From the NCBI GenBank assembly GCA_942492555.1, contig CALOEX010000004.1, forward strand, positions 1 to 64,000: 64,000 nucleotides of DNA, read 5' to 3'. The translations under genes and the position numbers were made by a program. Under the pieces are notes generated by a model, which saw only the letters and a list, made by a program, of their open reading frames with translations, was not told where the DNA came from and made no database searches. This stretch comes from JBCCVH01 sp942492555 (lineage in GTDB: Bacteria; Bacteroidota; Bacteroidia; Cytophagales; Amoebophilaceae). This document shows positions 42,233-50,471 of this stretch, in pieces; positions within the stretch are counted from its first letter, which is position 1, and each line of letters begins with the position of its first letter.

Positions 42233-43693
42233 ATGGAAAAAGCTTCTTTGCAAGAAATCATTGCCCATAGCAAAGCTTATGGGTTTATTGGCAATTCCAG
42301 TGAAATTTATGGTGGGGTGCAAGCCGTCTATGATTACTTGCCCTACGGTGTTTTACTCAAGCGGAAAATCCAAGAGTTTTGGTGGAAAACCATGACAAGC
42401 CTACATGACAATATAGTTGGGTTGGATGCTTCTATTATCATGTCTCCATCTACTTGGGAAGCTTCTGGACACGTTGCGGGATTTCATGATTGGATGGTGG
42501 ACCATAAAACATCCCAAAAAAGATACCGTGTGGATGTTTTAATAGAAGAACATGCCCATAATTTGCAACAGAAGGGCAAACAAGAAGAAGCAGTAGCATT
42601 ACTTGCACATATGAATACATTGCTGGAAGCAAGGGATGGAGAAGGGCTCACGCAATTGTTGGTAACACATCACATTGTTTGTCCTGTAGCCAAAACAGCA
42701 ATATGGACAACCGCTAAAGAATTTAATTTAATGTTGGCCACACACTTGGGTTCGGTAAAAGATGACAGTCAAAAAATCTACTTACGTCCTGAAACAGCAC
42801 AGGGTATTTTTGTAAATTTTTTGAACGTTCAAAAAACAACACGTCTACAAATCCCTTTTGGAATAGCACAAATAGGCAAAGCTTTTCGCAATGAAATTGT
42901 AGCACGTCAATTTATTTTCCGTATGCGTGAATTTGAGCAGATGGAAATGCAATTTTTTGTTGAGCCAGACAAAGCCTCCTATTGGTTTGATCACTGGTTG
43001 CATATACGAAAAGCATGGTATGAGGTATTGGGCATAAAGGATGTGCGTACCAAGCCACATGAACAACTAGCGCATTATGCAGATGCAGCTGTGGATATTG
43101 AGTACCTTTTTCCTTTTGGTTTTAAAGAGGTAGAAGGTATTCATAATCGTACTCATTTTGATTTGACAAACCATAGTAACCTATCCAAGAAAACCTTGCA
43201 GTACTTCGATGCAAAAAACAATCGGCATTACATTCCCTATGTTATCGAAACCTCTGTAGGATGCGATCGGCTTGTACTCATGTTGTTGTGTCATGCTTTT
43301 ACCAAAGAAGAACGTAATGGCAACATACGTACTTATTTGCGTTTTCCTGCACCATTGGCCCCCATACAAGTAGCGGTGCTTCCTCTATTAAGCAAGGAGC
43401 CTTTAAAGGAGAAAACTAAACATATTCTCGATATGTTACGCTACCATTTCTCTCTTAGTTATGATGATAAAGGATCTATTGGCAAACGCTATACACGGCA
43501 AGATTTGTTGGGTACCCCCTATTGTATTACTGTTGATTTTCAGACGTTGGAAGATGATAGCGTTACTATTCGTCATAGAGATACCATGGAGCAAATACGT
43601 CTACCTATTGCATCAGTACAAGATTTTTTGACAAAACATGTGGACATAAGTGTATTGCTTAAGCAAGTACCTACACAAGTTTCTGCTACATAA
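42233..43693 (+). CDS. glyS: glycyl-tRNA synthetase (alpha2 type)
   Basis: Charges tRNA-Gly; a single-chain class II enzyme of 486 residues. Visible are GFIGNSSEIYGGVQAVYDY, class II motif 2 FGIAQIGKAFRNEIVARQFIFRMREFEQMEMQ (split over about 204-235), LRPETAQGIFVNF, motif 3 ETSVGCDRLVLMLL (about 341-354) and a C-terminal anticodon-binding domain (QVAVLPLL... SYDDKGSIGKRY). This is the bacterial/eukaryotic-type homodimer rather than the alpha2beta2 GlyQS enzyme. The cognate tRNA-Gly (UCC) lies at 45822-45894. Confidence 0.95.
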   Translation: MEKASLQEIIAHSKAYGFIGNSSEIYGGVQAVYDYLPYGVLLKRKIQEFWWKTMTSLHDNIVGLDASIIMSPSTWEASGHVAGFHDWMVDHKTSQKRYRVDVLIEEHAHNLQQKGKQEEAVALLAHMNTLLEARDGEGLTQLLVTHHIVCPVAKTAIWTTAKEFNLMLATHLGSVKDDSQKIYLRPETAQGIFVNFLNVQKTTRLQIPFGIAQIGKAFRNEIVARQFIFRMREFEQMEMQFFVEPDKASYWFDHWLHIRKAWYEVLGIKDVRTKPHEQLAHYADAAVDIEYLFPFGFKEVEGIHNRTHFDLTNHSNLSKKTLQYFDAKNNRHYIPYVIETSVGCDRLVLMLLCHAFTKEERNGNIRTYLRFPAPLAPIQVAVLPLLSKEPLKEKTKHILDMLRYHFSLSYDDKGSIGKRYTRQDLLGTPYCITVDFQTLEDDSVTIRHRDTMEQIRLPIASVQDFLTKHVDISVLLKQVPTQVSAT

Positions 43694-43732
43694 GCTCTTT
43701 CGTTGCCTAAGCTGAAATTGTTTATGTGGGTT

Positions 43733-44725
43733 CTATTGCTCTTTTTTCTTACGTTTTTGTAGCAAGAATAACAAGCCAATACCCATGAAAGCAAATACAA
43801 AAAACAACCATGCTATTTTTGTATTTTGCCCACTTTTCTTATCGGCTTGATGTGGTGCAGTTCTTGTTTTTGTTACCTGTGACTTCTTCTGGTTTCCATG
43901 GGAATAATAGGCTATTGTAGCTAGGAGACTACCTAAAACCATTATTTTAGTAGGTAAAAATTTAAGAAGTCTTTTGCACAAAGAAATCTTAGGTTGTATG
44001 GTAGGTTTTTTTGCATTGTGCATGTTGGATTGTGTTATTTGTCTATTAGCACATTCCGTAGGTACACGAGGAACACAAGTCTCGGAGCAATTTATAGGTG
44101 TTGTTGCATTGTGCATGTTGGATTGTGTTATGTGTATAACTTCCTTAGGTATAGGAGCAACACAAGTCTTGGAACAATTTATAGGTTTTTTTAGCGTGTT
44201 CCACAATGTAGCAGATTTGGAGTTGTTCTCGCATGTTGGTATGGGTACATTCTTTGATGAAAGAACCAGTACTGTGCGAGAAGAAGGACTATATAGTGTT
44301 GTTTGTAGAGTTTTTGACTTATATAGTTGATCTGTTTTATGAGTTTGAGGTGGAGTTCTTGACACTTTTATATACTTATAGAGTTGATCTTTTATATTTT
44401 GTATCTTTGTTGCAATGTCTTTATACTTTTTTTCCACTTTTGGGTCGGAAGGATGTATAGTCTTGAGAAGATCTATTTCTTTTTTGTATTTTTCTAAATC
44501 TTGTTTGTATGCTAAAACAGTTGGACTATTTTTTTTCGGATCTATATTTTTTGCTAATGCATTCAGGTAGTTTTGTATAGAGTTTAACGATGTTTCTATC
44601 TGTTGGAATTGCTTTTCGATAGGGCATGTAGCATGATTTTTCATCGTAGAAGCTTCTTGTGCAGTACAAGCCATCATGGTAGTAAACCATAGTGCCCATA
44701 TCATTTTTTGTTTTGTATTATACAT
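43733..44725 (-). CDS. exported protein with Cys-containing repeats and C-terminal membrane anchor
   Basis: 330 residues. An N-terminal signal peptide (MYNTKQKMIWALWFTTMMAC) could be a lipobox ending MMAC or a type I site after TAQEA. A coiled coil (about 40-115) follows. Two copies of an about 31-residue repeat, PINCSKTCVAPIPKE...ITQSNMHNA and PINCSETCVPRVPTE...ITQSNMHNA, lie between about 180 and 245. Two hydrophobic segments come last, the final one followed by QKRKKKEQ. The layout of signal peptide, repeats and C-terminal hydrophobic helix with basic tail recurs in this window. Function unknown. It converges with glyS. Confidence 0.7.
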   Translation of the reverse strand: MYNTKQKMIWALWFTTMMACTAQEASTMKNHATCPIEKQFQQIETSLNSIQNYLNALAKNIDPKKNSPTVLAYKQDLEKYKKEIDLLKTIHPSDPKVEKKYKDIATKIQNIKDQLYKYIKVSRTPPQTHKTDQLYKSKTLQTTLYSPSSRTVLVLSSKNVPIPTCENNSKSATLWNTLKKPINCSKTCVAPIPKEVIHITQSNMHNATTPINCSETCVPRVPTECANRQITQSNMHNAKKPTIQPKISLCKRLLKFLPTKIMVLGSLLATIAYYSHGNQKKSQVTKTRTAPHQADKKSGQNTKIAWLFFVFAFMGIGLLFLLQKRKKKEQ

Positions 44726-45126
44726 AAATTAAGAAAAAACACTTCCGAAAAAGAGGTAAATGTAATAAAAATCTACTCAATACGTTATGGTTTTTGATTA
44801 TAATAGAGAGTTACATTTCTAATGAAGCAGATATACACTATATTTTTCTTTTTATCCTCGTTTGATTAATATGGGTTGCTTGCGTGCTTTTTTATCACAC
44901 ATCCAATAAAGAGCTTGTGTATATGCGTGATGGATTTATGTGAACAGTGTATTGAGATGGGGGAGATTTTGTGGAATGTTAGGTGTTTTTGTAATGGGTT
45001 CATGATTGTATACAAAGGGTTTGAGATAGCTTTTTTTCTTTGATCTTTTTTCTATGTCGGGATTTGGCTATATTTGCCTCCTTACTATTATGATAATAGT
45101 TTATGATGATTAAAATTTTTGAGTAA
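44726..45126. other. 401-bp intergenic region
   Basis: Divergent gap between the exported repeat protein (reverse) and hslV. The sequence is AT-rich with no tRNA, riboswitch or conserved frame that I recognise. Confidence 0.45.
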
Positions 45127-45687
45127 ATGGATACAAAACTTAAAAGCACTACAGTGGTTGCTATACGCAAAGATGGATTCTTCGCTATTGGTGCAGATGG
45201 ACAGGCTACTTTAGGCAGTACTGTTGTAAAGGGTACTGTAAAAAAAATACGAAAGCTTGCTGGAGGGCAAATAGTTGCAGGTTTTGCGGGATCTACGGCA
45301 GATGCTTTTACGCTTTTAGAACGTTTTGAATCACAACTTAGCTCCCAATCTGGCAATATGTTTCGCTCTGCTATTAACTTGGCAAAAGAGTGGCGTACAG
45401 ATCGCTATCTACGTGTTCTGGAGGCAGTAATGATTGTGGCAGACAAAGAAGAAATATTGTTGTTATCTGGGAATGGAGATGTTATGAAGCCAGACCGCGA
45501 TATCATAGCCATAGGTTCAGGAGGCACTTATGCTCATGCGGCCGCACTAGCATTAAAAGATCATGCGACGCATTTGAATGCTAAAGAAATGGTAGAAGCA
45601 AGTTTAACAATAGCAGCAGATATATGCATATATACCAATCATAATTTTATGATAGAAACGATTGGAGAAGAACCAGTAAAAAAATAG
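45127..45687 (+). CDS. hslV: HslV (ClpQ) protease subunit
   Basis: Proteasome-like N-terminal threonine peptidase that forms a double hexamer capped by the HslU ATPase. The 186-residue protein has STTVVAIRKDG, where processing would expose the catalytic Thr about eight residues in. It also has the family IGADGQATLG, VKKIRKL, VAGFAGSTADAFTLLERFE and AIGSGGTYAHAAA. Length is normal. hslU is not adjacent. It is followed 41 bp later by a tRNA cluster. Confidence 0.93.
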   Translation: MDTKLKSTTVVAIRKDGFFAIGADGQATLGSTVVKGTVKKIRKLAGGQIVAGFAGSTADAFTLLERFESQLSSQSGNMFRSAINLAKEWRTDRYLRVLEAVMIVADKEEILLLSGNGDVMKPDRDIIAIGSGGTYAHAAALALKDHATHLNAKEMVEASLTIAADICIYTNHNFMIETIGEEPVKK

Positions 45688-45728
45688 AGGTATATGGAGT
45701 CGTATAGTGGTGAAGTGTGAAAACAAAA

Positions 45729-45809
45729 GGGGAGATTCCCGAGTGGCTAAAGGGGATGGACTGTAAATCCATTGGGTAACCTTCGCAGGTTCGAATCCTG
45801 CTCTCCCCA
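45729..45809 (+). tRNA. tRNA-Tyr (GUA)
   Basis: Acceptor GGGGAGA pairs with TCTCCCC. The anticodon loop reads CTGTAAA with anticodon GTA. There is a long variable arm (class II tRNA), a GGTTCGAAT T-loop and no encoded CCA. It is the first of three tRNAs before tuf. Confidence 0.95.
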
Positions 45810-45821
45810 CTTAAAAATTTT

Positions 45822-45894
45822 GCGGAAGTAGCTCAGTTGGTAGAGCAATAGCCTTCCAAGCTATTGGTCGCGGGTTCGAGTCCCGTCTTCCGCT
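45822..45894 (+). tRNA. tRNA-Gly (UCC)
   Basis: Acceptor GCGGAAG pairs with CTTCCGC. D-loop AGCTCAGTTGGTAGAGC, anticodon TCC, T-loop GGTTCGAGTCC. CCA is not encoded. Confidence 0.95.
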
Positions 45895-45898
45895 CTTG

Positions 45899-45970
<72 letters not shown>

Positions 45971-46111
45971 CTTCGTTATAAAAATTACCAAATACTTTTT
46001 TTTTTTCGAAAAAAAATGTATTATTGTACGTCTTTAGACTGGTTGTTTGTGGACATTGTAAACAAAAAGTCTTTTGAAAAAATATATTTTTACGAAATAA
46101 CTTTAAAGCAT

Positions 46112-47314
46112 ATGGCAAAGAAAAAATTTGAACGTACAAAAGAACACCTTAATATAGGTACTATTGGACACGTAGACCACGGAAAAACGACGTTTTGTGC
46201 TGCACTTACTGCAGTAAGTAGCAGAATGGGGCTTAGTGAGGCCGTACCTTTTGATAAAATTGACAACGCTCCAGAAGAAAAGGAACGTGGTATTACCATT
46301 AAGGCTTCTACCATTGAGTTTGATACACTCAAAAGACATATTTCTGTCACAGACTGTCCTGGTCACAAAGACTATATCAAAAACATGATCACAGGTGCTT
46401 CTCAAGCAGATGTTCTTGTATTGGTTATTGCTGCTACAGATGGTAAAATGCAACAAACTTCAGAACACGCTTTGCTTGCCAAGCAAATCAATGTCAAGCA
46501 CTTGATTGTATTCATCAACAAAATAGATGCTTTAGAAGACGAAAGTCTACTTGAATTGGTAGAAGAAGAAGCAAGAGAACTTGCTGAAGCCAACGGATTT
46601 AAAGATGCTATCGTGCTTTCTGGGTCTGCGCTTGGTGCTTTGAATGGTGATGAAAAATACGAGGAAGGATTCAAAAAATTCATGGATATTCTTGATGGTC
46701 TTCCTTTACCTCCGCGTAAAATAGACAAGCCCTTCTTGATGCCTATCGAAGGAGTCTATGTGATTCAAGGGCGTGGTACTGTGGTAACTGGTAAAGTTGA
46801 GCAAGGTATTGTTAAAGTCAGCGACCAAATGGATCTTATTAGTCAAAAAAAAGATCCATCTAAAGTAACAGTTACAGGTGTAGAAACCTTCAAGAAAGAA
46901 GTAGAGCAAGGGCAAGCAGGAGATAATTTAGGTATATTGCTACGTGGTATAAGCAAAAAAGACGTTAGCCGTGGCGATCTTCTTGTAGCACCTGGTAGTA
47001 TTACTCCACATCATAAATTTAAAGCAGAAGTCTATATATTGACACCAGAAGAAGGTGGTAGGAAAAAAGGTTTTGCGCAAAATTATCGTCCTCAATACTT
47101 CTTCCGTACATCTGATGTAACAGGTAACGTAATAAATATCTTTGCCAAAGAAGGAGATAAGATAGAAAAGAGAGAAATGGCACTGCCTGGTGACAACGTT
47201 ATTTTGGAAGTAGAGCTCATTCATAAGGTTGGTATTGATAAAGGGTTAAACTTCGCCATCCGAGAAGGTGGGCGTACGATTGGAGCAGGTGTTGTTATTG
47301 AAATTATTGAATAG
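46112..47314 (+). CDS. tuf: elongation factor Tu
   Basis: Delivers aminoacyl-tRNA to the ribosome. I chose the ATG at 46112 (MAKKKFERTKEHLNIGTIG) because upstream in-frame sequence runs back through tRNA-Thr. The product has 400 residues: GHVDHGKTT (about 19-27), KERGITIKAST, DCPGHKDYIKNMITGAS (about 80-96), NKID, then barrel domains II (GRGTVVTGKVEQG) and III (ending FAIREGGRTIGAGVV). Divergent details include HKDYIKNM where bacterial EF-Tu usually has HADYVKNM, and FCAALT where TLTAAIT is usual. It is the only tuf in the window, between tRNA-Thr and tRNA-Trp. Confidence 0.97.
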   Translation: MAKKKFERTKEHLNIGTIGHVDHGKTTFCAALTAVSSRMGLSEAVPFDKIDNAPEEKERGITIKASTIEFDTLKRHISVTDCPGHKDYIKNMITGASQADVLVLVIAATDGKMQQTSEHALLAKQINVKHLIVFINKIDALEDESLLELVEEEARELAEANGFKDAIVLSGSALGALNGDEKYEEGFKKFMDILDGLPLPPRKIDKPFLMPIEGVYVIQGRGTVVTGKVEQGIVKVSDQMDLISQKKDPSKVTVTGVETFKKEVEQGQAGDNLGILLRGISKKDVSRGDLLVAPGSITPHHKFKAEVYILTPEEGGRKKGFAQNYRPQYFFRTSDVTGNVINIFAKEGDKIEKREMALPGDNVILEVELIHKVGIDKGLNFAIREGGRTIGAGVVIEIIE

Positions 47315-47357
47315 TTTATCATGAGCAGAACATTACATAGTATCTTTGCTCGTTGGT

Positions 47358-47387
47358 AAAATAAGCTAAGCAAAGCTAGGTTATTTT
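47358..47387 (+). terminator. hairpin after tuf
   Basis: AAAATAAGCTA (47358-47368) and TAGGTTATTTT (47377-47387) form an 11-bp stem with one mismatch. The 3' arm supplies a short T run. It lies 44 bp after the tuf stop and just before tRNA-Trp, consistent with a terminator or processing site. Confidence 0.45.
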
Positions 47388-47391
47388 GTCT

Positions 47392-47464
47392 ACGGGTGTA
47401 GCTCAGTTGGTAGAGCTTTGGTCTCCAAAACCAAAGGTCGGGAGTTCGAGTCTCTCCACCCGTG
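47392..47464 (+). tRNA. tRNA-Trp (CCA)
   Basis: Acceptor ACGGGTG pairs with CACCCGT, discriminator G. Anticodon stem TTGGT/ACCAA encloses CTCCAAA with anticodon CCA. It sits in the common position between tuf and secE. Confidence 0.95.
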
Positions 47465-47559
47465 CTACGATGGATTATGTTATGCAAATATATAACTGCA
47501 TATAGCAAGGAATGATGTTGTTAAGACAACAAGAAACTAATAGCTGTTACGTTAAAAAA

Positions 47560-47760
47560 ATGAAAATTATAAGTTTTATAAAAAATTCTTTTACAGAAGT
47601 AAGATATAAAATTACTTGGCCTTTCTATAAAAAGCTAAAAAATCTTTTGTTGTGTGTTTTTATAGGTACAGCCTTGATATCCTGTTATTTATTCTTTGCT
47701 GATGAAATAAATAAAAAAATACAAGAAGGTATATATGGATGGCTTAATCAGAAATCTTAA
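47560..47760 (+). CDS. secE: preprotein translocase subunit SecE
   Basis: A 66-residue small essential subunit of SecYEG. The ATG at 47560 (MKIISFIKNSFTEVRYKITW) gives the typical short form. EVRYKITWP matches the conserved amphipathic helix, and the single membrane helix is LLLCVFIGTALISCYLFF. An upstream in-frame ATG at 47512 would add 16 residues that do not resemble SecE. nusG follows 13 bp later. Confidence 0.88.
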   Translation: MKIISFIKNSFTEVRYKITWPFYKKLKNLLLCVFIGTALISCYLFFADEINKKIQEGIYGWLNQKS

Positions 47761-47773
47761 CCTTTAGAAAACA

Positions 47774-48340
47774 ATGGCAGAATATTTTTGGTATGGACTA
47801 CGTGTGAGAGGAGGAAAAGAAGAAAAAATAAAAGAGGCAATCGAAGATGGATTTGCGGATAAGCCGTTTAAATCTGCTTTAAAGTCTGTGTATATTCCTT
47901 TTCAAAGGAAGTATGATGTACGCAAAGGCAAAAGAGAAATCAAAAAAAGCTATGTGGCATATATTTTTGTAGAAATAGATTTAGCACAAGAAGGTGTACG
48001 AGAATATCTCATGGAAATGGAAGGTATTTTTGGATTTATAACCCCAGAAGGCTATAGCAAATATGTAATCCCAATGCCTTTGAATCAAGTAGAAATAGAC
48101 AATATGTTAGGGACACTAGATAGTGCAGAAAAAGCACATAATGATTTAGATGATGCACTAAAAGAAGGAGATCAAATAGAGATAATAGATGGACCTTTCC
48201 AAGGTAATAAGGCCATTGTACAAAAAGCCGATAAACACAGTAAAAAAATTGAAGTTCTGGTACGTATTTTCCAAAAGGAAACAAAATTAGAACTAAATGC
48301 TAATCAAGTTAAAAAAAGTAATCTATGGCAACAACCGTAA
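47774..48340 (+). CDS. nusG: transcription termination/antitermination factor NusG
   Basis: NusG binds RNA polymerase and couples it to Rho or ribosomes. The 188-residue protein has an NGN domain starting MAEYFWYGLRVRGGKEEKIK, with KRKYDVRKGKREIKKSYVAYIFVEI, and a C-terminal KOW domain (EGDQIEIIDGPFQGNKAIVQ, about 135-155). Its last 16 bases overlap the start of rplK in another frame, implying translational coupling. Confidence 0.93.
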   Translation: MAEYFWYGLRVRGGKEEKIKEAIEDGFADKPFKSALKSVYIPFQRKYDVRKGKREIKKSYVAYIFVEIDLAQEGVREYLMEMEGIFGFITPEGYSKYVIPMPLNQVEIDNMLGTLDSAEKAHNDLDDALKEGDQIEIIDGPFQGNKAIVQKADKHSKKIEVLVRIFQKETKLELNANQVKKSNLWQQP

Positions 48341-48738
48341 ACCTCGTAGTGCCAGGGGCAAATGCAACGCCAGGACCACCAGTTGGTACAGCACTAGGTA
48401 GCAAAGGAATCAATACAAGAGACTTTTGTCTACAATTCAATGCAATGACGCAAAATCAAAAAGGAAAATTATTGCGTACCCTTGTTATTGTACATCCCGA
48501 TAAAAGATTTGATATCATTATCAAAGGAGAGCCTACCACAAAACTTATCAAAGAGCAACTCAATATAGAAAAAGGATCTGCTGAGCCAAACCGAAATAAA
48601 GTAGGAAAACTAACCCAAACCTCTATAGATAAAATCATCCAAGCAATGGGAGATAATCTGCAAGGATTTACTAAAGAAGCAAAAAAACGCATTATTCAAG
48701 GGACAGCATCCAGTATGGGAGTGGAAATTGAAAAATAA
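48325..48738 (+). CDS. rplK: 50S ribosomal protein L11
   Basis: Builds the GTPase-associated centre with 23S rRNA. 137 residues: ATPGPPVGTALGSKGINTRDFC (split over about 15-36) is the N-terminal proline-rich binding motif, and GSAEPNRNKVGKLT with IIQGTASSMG is the C-terminal rRNA-binding domain. The N-terminus (MATTVNLVVPGANATPG) is slightly shorter than the usual form starting with AKK. The ATG lies inside nusG, 16 bases before its stop. Confidence 0.94.
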   Translation: MATTVNLVVPGANATPGPPVGTALGSKGINTRDFCLQFNAMTQNQKGKLLRTLVIVHPDKRFDIIIKGEPTTKLIKEQLNIEKGSAEPNRNKVGKLTQTSIDKIIQAMGDNLQGFTKEAKKRIIQGTASSMGVEIEK

Positions 48739-48743
48739 TTATT

Positions 48744-49442
48744 ATGGCAAAACTTACAAAAAATAAACGCCTACAAAAAGAAAAGTGTGATGTTACAAAA
48801 CCATATGCACTTGCAGAAGGCATAGAAATACTAAAAGAAACACATACTGCCAAATTTGACAGTTCTGTGGATATTGCAATTAACTTAGGTATAGATACAA
48901 ACAACCCTTTACAAATGATACGTAGCACAGTTGTGTTACCACATGGTACAGGAAAAGTGCCACGCGTACTCGTTATATGTACACCAGAAAAAGAACAAGA
49001 AGCAAAAGAAGCAGGAGCAGACCATGTAGGTCTAGATGAGTACATCAAAAAGATAGAACAGGGATGGACAGACGTTGACGTCATAGTTGCCATGCCTAGC
49101 TTAATGGTAAAATTGGGGCAATTAGGGCGTATTTTAGGACCAACTGGACTCATGCCAAACGTCAAAACAGGAACAGTTACCCAAGAGGTAGGCAATGCAG
49201 TCCGAGAAATCAAAGCAGGTAAAATAAACCTAAGAGCAGATAAAACAGGAGGTATTATACATGCAAGCATAGGGCGTATATCCTTTTCTAGCGAACAAAT
49301 TCAAGAAAATGCCAAAGAAGTAGTCAATGCAGTTTTAGTAGCTAGACATAGCACTGTAAAAGGAAACTACCTGCAAAAAGTAAGCCTTACCACAACCATG
49401 GGCTGTGGTGTAGAAATCATGTTAAACACCATAACTTCATAA
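48744..49442 (+). CDS. rplA: 50S ribosomal protein L1
   Basis: Forms the mobile L1 stalk at the E site and usually represses its own operon. The 232-residue protein shows FDSSVDIAINLGID, VVLPHGTGK, the conserved GPTGLMPNVKTGTVT (about 133-147) and ADKTGGIIHASIG. Starts six bases after rplK; rplJ begins two bases after its stop. Complete and of normal length. Confidence 0.96.
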   Translation: MAKLTKNKRLQKEKCDVTKPYALAEGIEILKETHTAKFDSSVDIAINLGIDTNNPLQMIRSTVVLPHGTGKVPRVLVICTPEKEQEAKEAGADHVGLDEYIKKIEQGWTDVDVIVAMPSLMVKLGQLGRILGPTGLMPNVKTGTVTQEVGNAVREIKAGKINLRADKTGGIIHASIGRISFSSEQIQENAKEVVNAVLVARHSTVKGNYLQKVSLTTTMGCGVEIMLNTITS

Positions 49443-49444
49443 CT

Positions 49445-49960
49445 ATGATTAAAAAAGAGAAACAAATCCTTTTGGAAACATTAAAGCCTCTTTTTGATGG
49501 GTGCAATCTCTATATTGTTGATTGTGAAGGATTGCAAGCAAATCAAATATACATACTAAGATACCACCTGTATCAGGCAAATATAAAATGCAAGCACGTT
49601 TCCAACGCCATTTTGCAAATACTATTTCAAAACAGTATCTATACCCCATTAAAAGATGTTTTACAAAAAAGTTCACTGCTACTTTTTGCCAAGGAAGACC
49701 CAAAAAAACCAGCACAGGTAATCAGAGACTTTAGAAAAAAACACAAAACAGACAAGCCGATTTTCAAAGGTGCTTTAGCTTATGAAGACTTATATGTAGG
49801 TGAAAAAAGCTTTGAGGAACTCATGCATATCAAGTCTCGTGAAGAGCTTATTGGAGACATTATTAGATTGTTGCAATCACCTGCCCAGCAGCTTGTCAAT
49901 GTTTTGGAAAGTACACAAAACAACATTTGTGGTGTGATAAAAACCATAGAAGAAAAATAA
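49445..49960 (+). CDS. rplJ: 50S ribosomal protein L10
   Basis: Anchors L7/L12 dimers on the ribosome. 171 residues, with the N-terminal 23S-binding domain (KEKQILLETLKPLFDGC... FKGALAYEDLYVG) and a C-terminal helix (IIRLLQSPAQQLVNVLES) for L7/L12. Sequence is moderately divergent but length and position are typical. rplL follows after 27 bp. Confidence 0.93.
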   Translation: MIKKEKQILLETLKPLFDGCNLYIVDCEGLQANQIYILRYHLYQANIKCKHVSNAILQILFQNSIYTPLKDVLQKSSLLLFAKEDPKKPAQVIRDFRKKHKTDKPIFKGALAYEDLYVGEKSFEELMHIKSREELIGDIIRLLQSPAQQLVNVLESTQNNICGVIKTIEEK

Positions 49961-49987
49961 ATTTTTAACCCTTATAACCATAATATA

Positions 49988-50383
49988 ATGAGTGACGCAA
50001 ACGTAAATAAAATAAAAAAACAAGCCGAAGAACTTGTGAATCTTACCATAAAAGAAGCCAAACAGCTTATTGACATTCTTAAGAATGACTATGGTATAGA
50101 AGCTGCTACTCCTGTTGCAGTTGCAACAGCTGGTATGCCAACTGTGGCTGCAGAAGATAAACCAGAAGAAAAAACCATTTTTGATATAGTATTAAAATCT
50201 GGAGGAGCATCCAAGCTTGGTGTTATCAAAATTGTTAAAAACCTCTTGGAGCTAGGGCTTAAAGAAGCTAAAGAAACCGTTGATAATGCCCCAGCAACAC
50301 TTAAAGAAGGAGTTCCTAAAGAACAGGCTGAAAAAATCAAAAAAGAGCTTACCGATGCTGGTGCAGAAGTAGAGCTTAAATAA
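49988..50383 (+). CDS. rplL: 50S ribosomal protein L7/L12
   Basis: Stalk protein that recruits translation factors. 131 residues: N-terminal dimerisation helices (ELVNLTIKEAKQLIDIL), an alanine-rich hinge (about 40-60) and the conserved globular C-terminal domain (VLKSGGASKLGVIKIVKNLL, GLKEAKETVDNAP, LTDAGAEVELK). A strong hairpin separates it from rpoB. Confidence 0.96.
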   Translation: MSDANVNKIKKQAEELVNLTIKEAKQLIDILKNDYGIEAATPVAVATAGMPTVAAEDKPEEKTIFDIVLKSGGASKLGVIKIVKNLLELGLKEAKETVDNAPATLKEGVPKEQAEKIKKELTDAGAEVELK

Positions 50384-50398
50384 ACTTCATTTTTTTGC

Positions 50399-50434
50399 TT
50401 TTTGCCACTATGTATAATGATGTAGTGGCAAAAA
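50399..50434 (+). terminator. 12-bp perfect hairpin between rplL and rpoB
   Basis: TTTTTGCCACTA (50399-50410) pairs perfectly with TAGTGGCAAAAA (50423-50434) around a 12-base loop. No T run follows on the + strand, so it is more likely an attenuator or an RNase processing site. In other bacteria partial termination or RNase III cleavage here sets the ratio of L7/L12 to RNA polymerase. Confidence 0.6.
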
Positions 50435-50471
50435 AACAAAAAGCTTTATCCGTATATTATTACAATAAGCA

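Noticed and set aside
47512..47559. Longer SecE start
   Set aside because: The extra 16 residues do not resemble SecE, and the internal ATG at 47560 gives the usual length.
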